DNA of 37,991 nt from assembly GCA_021736385.1 (NCBI GenBank), contig JAIPFY010000030.1, positions 1 to 37,991 of the forward strand, in the 5' to 3' direction. The translations under genes and the position numbers were made by a program. Within the stretch, counting starts at the first letter, position 1. Each line of letters starts with the position of its first letter. The DNA comes from Spirochaetia bacterium (GTDB taxonomy: Bacteria; Spirochaetota; Spirochaetia; CAKZLE01). Under the pieces are notes generated by a model. The model did no database searches. It saw only the letters and a list, made by a program, of their open reading frames with translations, and was not told the origin of the DNA. This document shows positions 32,844 through 37,991 of this stretch, piece after piece.

Positions 32844-33866
32844 TTAGAAGATCGCTGCGTATGTCGCAATATTCTCAGCATTGAAGACGAACGGTGTTCC
32901 CATGATGGACATACCGTCTTCACCTACTACGACCTGACCCATACGGCCACAATCGATGACATCGCCAGGTTTCCCTTCTACTTCACCCTCGACCAGTGCC
33001 TTCAGGATGTAGGTAGAGGTGTATCCCAGATCTACCGGATTCCAGAGGGCCATCTGCTGGCAGGTGCCGTTGATGATGTACTGCTGCATCTCTGATGGAA
33101 GACCAAGACCTGTGAGCTGGACCTGTCCCTTCTTCCCTTCATCTTCGATGGCTTTTGCTGCTGCAAGGATACCGATGGTGGTCGGAGAGATGATACCTGC
33201 AAGGTCCGGGTACTTGTTCATCAGTCCTACTGCCTCTCGGTAGCTCTTGTCTGATGCATCATCACCATAGACGACCTCTACGAGTTCCATCTTGCTGTAT
33301 TCAGGTTTTTTGATCTCTTCTTTCATCCAGCTGATCCATTCATTCTGGTTCGTTGCCTGTGAGGTAGCCGATACCACACCGACTTTACCGGTATAGTCAG
33401 TCAGTTCTGCGATCAGCTGAATCTGCTGTCGGCCGATCAGTTCTGCATCTGAAGGGGCAAGATCGATGATCCTTCCGCCTGATGAGATCCCTGAGTCAAA
33501 AGAGATGATCTTTATGCCGGCTTTCATGGCTTTTTTCGTCACAGGGATCAATGCATCCCTATCATTGGCTGAGATCGCGATCCCATCGACTTTCTGAGCG
33601 ATCAAGGTCTCGATGATCTCGATCTGGCCCTCTGCCGTTGAGGCTGAAGGTCCCTGATAGATCGATTCGACGTTACCAAGCTCTTTAGCGGCTTCCTGTC
33701 CGCCGTCAGCGACTGCTTCGAAGAATCCGTTACCCAGGCTCTTTACCAGCAGGACCAGTCGCAGGTTCTCATCTTCTTTGGCGGTCTCCTGCGCTCCACC
33801 TGCAAAGATCAGGCCGGAGGCGACGATCGATAGGATCATAACAACCAGAATCAATTTGTTTTTCAT
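32844..33866 (-). CDS. CUT2 sugar ABC substrate-binding protein (rhamnose-type)
   Basis: This 340-residue periplasmic-binding-protein-4 family protein has a signal peptide (MKNKLILVVMILSIVASGLIFA) and mature start GGAQETAK without a lipobox Cys. Family stretches are GNGFFEAVADGGQEAAKEL, QKVDGIAISANDRDALIPVTKKAMKAGIKIISFDSG, IGRQQIQLIAEL and the C-terminal MALWNPVDLGYTSTYI seen in RhaS-type binders. AAGGAG is 7 nt from the ATG. It heads the operon ending at 27635. With the mutarotase downstream, rhamnose or a related deoxyhexose is the likely ligand. Confidence 0.93.
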   Translation of the reverse strand: MKNKLILVVMILSIVASGLIFAGGAQETAKEDENLRLVLLVKSLGNGFFEAVADGGQEAAKELGNVESIYQGPSASTAEGQIEIIETLIAQKVDGIAISANDRDALIPVTKKAMKAGIKIISFDSGISSGGRIIDLAPSDAELIGRQQIQLIAELTDYTGKVGVVSATSQATNQNEWISWMKEEIKKPEYSKMELVEVVYGDDASDKSYREAVGLMNKYPDLAGIISPTTIGILAAAKAIEDEGKKGQVQLTGLGLPSEMQQYIINGTCQQMALWNPVDLGYTSTYILKALVEGEVEGKPGDVIDCGRMGQVVVGEDGMSIMGTPFVFNAENIATYAAIF

Positions 33867-33893
33867 GAATATACTCCTTTTATTGTTAAATCC

Positions 33894-33950
33894 AGTATAG
33901 CATCGCCTGTTGATCGACCGTGAGTATCATATTCTCAGGTTCTGGTATCA
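33894..33950 (-). promoter_or_regulatory. Putative activator-dependent promoter of the CUT2 operon
   Basis: On the minus strand TATACT (33894-33899) lacks a good -35. TGATAC occurs twice as a direct repeat exactly 21 bp apart (33924-33929 and 33945-33950), the nearer copy 24 bp from the -10. Two direct half-sites two helical turns apart next to a poor -35 is the pattern of AraC-family activators, and such a regulator is encoded immediately upstream. Confidence 0.5.
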
Positions 33951-33972
33951 ATATCTCTGATGAGAGCCTCTG

Positions 33973-35439
33973 CTAGAGATGCTCCTGCCGATAGGAGGTC
34001 GGACTGACCCCGAAATACTTCTTGAAGACTTTATTGAAATGGCGGCTGCTGCCGTAACCGACCATCGCGGAGATCTCTTTGATCGTATAGAGGGGGCTCA
34101 TGAGCAGCCGTTCTGCACTTTCCATCCGCAGCAGGGTAAGCTGGTGGGAAAAGGTCTGTCCGGTCACCCGATGGAACTCTGAGGAGAGGTAGTTCGGTGT
34201 CACTCTCAGCTCTTCAGCTATCTGAGAGAGACCGATCTCTTCACTGTAGCGATCTGTGAGCAGCTGCAGGGCTTTTGCCACCAGCCTGTTCGCCACTGCA
34301 GGCTCCGGGGCTTCTGGCAGCAGGTCACTCTGCATCAGGATCGACCGCTCCAGAGCCTGCAGACAGGATTCGGGATCGGAGGGCTCCGAGGCAGTCGTCA
34401 GGTGAAGCTGCAGGAACACCCTCAGGTTCTCATTGGTGCACAGCTGCTCCAGGATCTGCCGGTGTTCCTTCAGCCAGATCACTGAGGCTGCAGGGCTCTG
34501 CTCCTGCAGGGTGATGATGCGGTAGAGCATCTCGATCACCGACTGCTTATCCTGCGGTCGAAAGAGCTCCTCTTCCGGGATGACGGTCCCGGTCCCCAGC
34601 ACCAGACGCAGATACAGAAGATGACTGACTCGATGCAGCTGTGCGATCAGATCCGGCAGAGATCCAGAGACGCTGGAGATCGCAACCTGCGTATACCGGA
34701 GACCGCCGCTCTGCCGGGCAGACTCCTGCATGCTCCTCTGCAGGTCACCCAGAGCACTCTGTGCTGACTCAGCTGCTGCTGCAGCGAACACCACGACTGT
34801 GTTCCCGTCACTCAGATGGGCTATACCGCCGATCACTTCGGCAGGAAGCCGGTGCCCTATGAAGCTGCGCAGCTGCTGGATCATCTCATGGTGATGATCA
34901 TATTCACTCACCTCTGAACGGAACGCATCGAGTACGATGAGCCCACCGGCAAAGTACCACCGGCTGGCAAAGGCCGAACCGCTCTGCAATGCTCCTGTGT
35001 TGTAGATGATCCCTGAGAGCAGATGTTCGAGTTCCTGCTGTCTCTGAGTCCTCTGCTCATGCAGGATCTGCTGGACCTGCAGTACCACCCGCTCCAGCTC
35101 CCCAGGCGAAGCGGGTTTGACCAGATAGTCAAGAGCTCCGAGAGAGATCGCCTTCTTGGCATAATCGAACTCGGCATAGCCGGTGAGAATGATCCAGCTG
35201 GTATGGGGAGATAGAACGCTGCCCTGTTCGATCGCAGACAGACCATCGAGTACCGGCATGCGGATATCAACGAAGGCCAGATCAGGCTGCTGTGCAGCGA
35301 CCTGTTCCAGCAGTTCCTTTCCGTTTGCCGCCTGTGTGATACTGCTGATCGTCACGGCCCCGTCTGCATCAAGCTCCTGGAGCATATCGGTGATGCTGTA
35401 CCGTACGAGGTATTCATCATCAGCTATTATGCATTTCAT
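33973..35439 (-). CDS. Response regulator with AraC-type DNA-binding domain (YesN-like)
   Basis: This 488-residue protein has a receiver domain (residues 1-120: IIADDEY acidic pocket, phospho-acceptor D58 in AFVDIRMP, the Lys in DYLVKPAS). A long linker follows, then a C-terminal AraC helix-turn-helix pair (about 390-488: EIGLSQIAEELRVTPNYLSSEFHRVTG, ERLLMSPLYTIKEISAMVGYGSSRHFNKVFKKYFGVSPTSYR). It should be phosphorylated by the adjacent kinase and activate the CUT2 operon, whose first gene starts 106 bp downstream. Its start overlaps the kinase end by 20 bp. Confidence 0.95.
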   Translation of the reverse strand: MKCIIADDEYLVRYSITDMLQELDADGAVTISSITQAANGKELLEQVAAQQPDLAFVDIRMPVLDGLSAIEQGSVLSPHTSWIILTGYAEFDYAKKAISLGALDYLVKPASPGELERVVLQVQQILHEQRTQRQQELEHLLSGIIYNTGALQSGSAFASRWYFAGGLIVLDAFRSEVSEYDHHHEMIQQLRSFIGHRLPAEVIGGIAHLSDGNTVVVFAAAAAESAQSALGDLQRSMQESARQSGGLRYTQVAISSVSGSLPDLIAQLHRVSHLLYLRLVLGTGTVIPEEELFRPQDKQSVIEMLYRIITLQEQSPAASVIWLKEHRQILEQLCTNENLRVFLQLHLTTASEPSDPESCLQALERSILMQSDLLPEAPEPAVANRLVAKALQLLTDRYSEEIGLSQIAEELRVTPNYLSSEFHRVTGQTFSHQLTLLRMESAERLLMSPLYTIKEISAMVGYGSSRHFNKVFKKYFGVSPTSYRQEHL

Positions 35440-37348
35440 GGAAAGCCATCCTTATTTCGGTACCGTTATTATGGGAACTCTTCACAGTGAAGGACGAGTG
35501 GGGGAATGCATACTTGAACCGTCTTCGCACATTCCCTATCCCGATATGCTCCTTTTCCTGAAGGGTGCTCAGATCGAAACCCACCCCATTGTCAGTGACG
35601 ACGATCGTCACCATCGAGACACCATCCTCCAGAGTCCCAAAGACCTCCACGTAGAGCACCCCGACCCGGTCCTGCAGGTCCTCGATGCCGTGGATCACGG
35701 CATTCTCCACCAGGGGCTGCAGCAGCAGCCGTGGTATGCTCACCGTCTCCAGTCCGGCTTCCACCTTCAGCCGGTAATCGAGCCGCTCGCTGAACCTGAG
35801 CTTCTGCAGCAGACAGTAGTTCTCCACGAACGCGATCTCCTCACCGATGGTAGTCACTCTTCGTGCATCCTGCGTATAGCGGAGCATATCCTTCAGATGG
35901 ATGATCGACTGCTCAAGCCCCTGTTTCATCCCCATCCTGTTCAGTCCGATGAAGCCGTTGAGGATGTTATAGATAAAATGGGGCTGCATCTGGGCCTGAA
36001 GGGCCTGGTACTCAGCCTCCCCCTTGGTGATCAGTTCAGCGAACTTCATATGATTATCAACGATGAGCGAGGCGAACTCTGCGAAGGTCGACAGTCGCGT
36101 CACCCCAAGATCGGTGAAGGCCGGGTCCGGGGCATGGATGGCCACCGTGAGGGTCCCGACCACCTCCTTGCGCAGCACAAGCGGCATGATGATCAGGGAG
36201 CTCAACCCCTGCAGTCTCTCTTCAAGCTGCGGGGCATAGCATATCTTCTGTTTCCCCGTCTGTACCACCTGTTCGATCGACTTCTGTATCGCCTGCAGAT
36301 CCACATCTGCGCTTCTTCCCTCCTGCGACTGCAGTTTGATCTGTGTACCCCCCGGACGCTTCGGGTCAGTCCCTATCATATGGATGAAGGCCGTATCGAC
36401 CTGGGTCTCCTGTATGACTGATGAGACCACACTGTGAAACAGGTCATCAAGATTGAAGACCTCCTGCTGGGAGTCACCGACTGACTGTGTCAGCAGCAGG
36501 ATGGTGTTCACGTTGTGCTTCAGATCCTGGGCAAGGCTGTTGAAATGTTCAGCAAGCTCAGAGAACTCATCATGACCGGCTATCTCCAGTCGGACGGAGA
36601 AGTCCCCTTTCGATATCCTGGCAAACGCTGCCCTCACCCGACTGATCTTCTCCAGGATATCTTTCGAGAAGAGCATGGAGATGAGCACTCCCGATACGGT
36701 CAGGCACAGGGCAAGGAATCCATACATCAGGTAGACCTGACGTTCGAGCTTGATCCCGTACTGGGTGAACTGATCGATGAAATAGTTCATGAAGCTCTCG
36801 AAACTGTCTACGAAGTAGTAGGTGGTATCACGGAACTCCTCGAAGAAGGGAGTATAGGTATCATCACTGAAGATCTTATCAAAACGCTCCTCATCTATGG
36901 TGCTGAAGTCCCGGTTCAGCTCTTCGATGGAGCGATTGAGTTCCTCAAGACGATCCATCGCACGATCATGCATCGTCGTTGCCGTAGCGAACTGGTCCAG
37001 CAGCTCATCCTCCTGGATGTCGAGCAGGGACTGGGTCCTCATGAACTCATCGAAGGCCTGTTCATAGACATCGACAGCCACCCGCCATTTCCGCAGGGTG
37101 ACGGTGGTCCGGGGAGAATAGGTATAGGACTTCAGCTGCCCGTAGACCTTCGGGACGAAGATGTCGAAGACCATATCTTTCATCAGGCTGTGCACATCCC
37201 GGGAACGGACCTGGAGCTCGATCCCTTTCTTTATGGAATCATTGATGTCGTTCGACCGCTGCAGGCTTGCGATGCCGAGAACGGTGAATGATAGTGCTCC
37301 CATACTGAACAGTATGGAGAGCAGCATCAGTTTCGTACGTATGTTCAT
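35420..37348 (-). CDS. Sensor histidine kinase (YesM-like)
   Basis: This protein of about 642 residues has a first helix (7-27), an extracytoplasmic helical sensor region (about 28-203), a second helix (206-227), a HAMP domain (about 228-282), a GAF-like domain (about 295-435), and a His-kinase domain with H457 in QMQPHFIYN. An ATPase domain follows with LLLQPLVENAVIHG, DNGVGFD and IGIGNVRRRF. The start at 37348 gives a standard short N terminus before the first helix; a GTG at 37399 is possible, and neither has a good ribosome site. It forms a pair with the AraC-type regulator and probably senses an extracellular sugar or binding protein. Confidence 0.93.
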   Translation of the reverse strand: MNIRTKLMLLSILFSMGALSFTVLGIASLQRSNDINDSIKKGIELQVRSRDVHSLMKDMVFDIFVPKVYGQLKSYTYSPRTTVTLRKWRVAVDVYEQAFDEFMRTQSLLDIQEDELLDQFATATTMHDRAMDRLEELNRSIEELNRDFSTIDEERFDKIFSDDTYTPFFEEFRDTTYYFVDSFESFMNYFIDQFTQYGIKLERQVYLMYGFLALCLTVSGVLISMLFSKDILEKISRVRAAFARISKGDFSVRLEIAGHDEFSELAEHFNSLAQDLKHNVNTILLLTQSVGDSQQEVFNLDDLFHSVVSSVIQETQVDTAFIHMIGTDPKRPGGTQIKLQSQEGRSADVDLQAIQKSIEQVVQTGKQKICYAPQLEERLQGLSSLIIMPLVLRKEVVGTLTVAIHAPDPAFTDLGVTRLSTFAEFASLIVDNHMKFAELITKGEAEYQALQAQMQPHFIYNILNGFIGLNRMGMKQGLEQSIIHLKDMLRYTQDARRVTTIGEEIAFVENYCLLQKLRFSERLDYRLKVEAGLETVSIPRLLLQPLVENAVIHGIEDLQDRVGVLYVEVFGTLEDGVSMVTIVVTDNGVGFDLSTLQEKEHIGIGNVRRRFKYAFPHSSFTVKSSHNNGTEIRMAFHEMHNS

Positions 37349-37422
37349 GCTTGGAATAGTACCACAGAATGTCGAAGGTAACAATTTCTCATCCTTCACC
37401 CGGACGCAAGATTCTCAGCCTG

Positions 37423-37439
37423 CCCCGCGTGCAGCGGGG
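37423..37439. terminator. Small GC hairpin between unknown gene and kinase gene
   Basis: A 6-bp CCCCGC / GCGGGG stem with a 5-nt loop sits 11 bp past the stop of the minus-strand gene at 37450. No T-run follows, so it is at best a weak terminator or 3' end stabiliser. Confidence 0.3.
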
Positions 37440-37449
37440 GGTGGTGCGG

Positions 37450-37991
37450 TCAATCAGCCGCTCTGGTACTCAGAAAGGGATACAGGGCTCTGGGAACTTC
37501 GATCCGTCCAGTCTGCGCAGTGCCGTCCGATTCGACGGTGACCTGGAGGAGGTAGGAGTTGCACGTCGGATTCAGATAGGTATACGTCCCCTCCGGCAGA
37601 TCGAGATAGAGCGGGCCACCCTGATCCATGACACTGGTCATGGGCATCCCGCGATGATCACAGACCCAGTACCCGCCGTAGAGATCCTCAACGGTGATCG
37701 CATGGCAGGGGCTGCTGTATACCCTGCAGTCGGATCGCGCACCGAACTGCAGCTCATAATAGAGATTACCCCAGTCCACTGACCAGGGACGTCCTTCCGA
37801 AGCCTCCCAGATGGACTGTGAGAGGAGATCGAAATCCATCTGAGGCAGCAGCCCGGAGAACTCATGGCGGTACTCCAGAAGTCGTGCCGCCACAGGCCCG
37901 TCCCGGCTGAGCAGGTCCAGCTGGATCCGCCCATCTTCAATAGCGGGTTCGGAGAGTTCGGGATTCATGCAGACGCCGACAGGAGCATAGT
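37450..37991 (-). CDS. Unrecognised protein, C-terminal part (runs off the window)
   Basis: The minus-strand frame is open from the right edge to TGA at 37450 and encodes about 180 residues. An ATG at 37968 could be a start, but the frame continues upstream without a stop and has no visible ribosome site, so the true start may lie outside. The product mixes helical and strand parts (DFDLLSQSIWEASEGRPWSVDWGNLYYELQ; GPLYLDLPEGTYTYLN), the latter like a beta-rich C-terminal domain. I recognise no family. It is upstream of the kinase gene on the same strand and might be an extracytoplasmic partner of it; that is guesswork. Confidence 0.55.
   Translation of the reverse strand, partial: YAPVGVCMNPELSEPAIEDGRIQLDLLSRDGPVAARLLEYRHEFSGLLPQMDFDLLSQSIWEASEGRPWSVDWGNLYYELQFGARSDCRVYSSPCHAITVEDLYGGYWVCDHRGMPMTSVMDQGGPLYLDLPEGTYTYLNPTCNSYLLQVTVESDGTAQTGRIEVPRALYPFLSTRAAD

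Noticed and set aside
35183-36421. Long plus-strand ORF of 412 codons
   Set aside because: It lies entirely opposite the well-supported kinase and response-regulator genes, has no ribosome site or family resemblance, and its composition is what the reverse of those coding frames gives.
1-37991. CRISPR arrays, tRNA or rRNA genes
   Set aside because: Looking through the gaps between genes I saw no regularly spaced repeats and no tRNA-like T-arm or rRNA segments; short RNAs could still be missed by eye.

Overview
The window (about 38 kb, moderately GC-rich, gene-dense) reads like a chromosomal segment of a free-living or gut-type spirochaete, probably near Sphaerochaeta/Spirochaetales. The hint is two sugar-binding proteins whose signal peptides end in the AAGGQET / FAGGAQET style common in spirochaetes, within a setting of ABC sugar uptake, ROK regulation and YesMN-type two-component genes. 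This placement is an inference from style, not from a marker gene.

Region 1 (1-18952) is a sugar-catabolism regulon. On the minus strand, running leftward from 15097, lie a CUT1 ABC importer (binding protein plus two permeases), a NagB-like isomerase/deaminase homologue, an amidohydrolase-2 protein, a Gfo/Idh/MocA oxidoreductase, an L-fucose-isomerase-like protein, a GH31 enzyme of the sulfoquinovosidase (YihQ) type and a DUF4867 cupin-like protein. A ROK repressor gene (15333-16523, minus) is divergent from a plus-strand operon with a two-subunit transketolase and an RpiB-like isomerase. Three promoters share a 21-bp palindromic operator (TTACTTAC-N5-GTAAGTAA), which joins these units into one regulon. 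The enzyme set resembles the transketolase route of sulfoquinovose degradation (sulfo-TK). However, the GH31 protein has Gln where E. coli YihQ has the sulfonate-binding Arg301, and the NagB-like and RpiB-like proteins have lost phosphate-site or ring-opening residues. The true substrate may therefore be sulfoquinovose handled by a variant enzyme set, or another anionic or deoxy sugar.

This operon is interrupted. A segment of about 4.6 kb (5518-10111) carrying a SWIM zinc-finger gene and a convergent 623-codon gene of unknown function lies between amidohydrolase and oxidoreductase. It is flanked by perfect 95-bp direct repeats that duplicate the start of the oxidoreductase gene, leaving an intact copy on one side and a 27-codon stub on the other. 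This looks like an integrated or recombined element that restored its target gene.

Region 2 (19055-26043) is more ordinary: a MATE exporter with an ACT-domain (GcvR-like) regulator, a DUF4256 gene, a CNNM/CorC-type membrane protein with CBS domains preceded by an overlapping 41-codon ORF, and leuS.

Region 3 (26044-37991), all minus strand, starts with a GPH-family sugar:cation symporter. It is followed by an operon ordered in transcription as: CUT2 binding protein, ATPase, two permeases, L-rhamnose mutarotase and a uroporphyrinogen-decarboxylase-family protein, ending at a strong terminator. Upstream lies a sensor kinase / AraC-type response regulator pair; paired direct repeats in front of the binding-protein gene are a plausible target for that regulator. 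The window ends in an unidentified gene that runs off the edge. I saw no rRNA, tRNA, CRISPR array or recognisable transposase.
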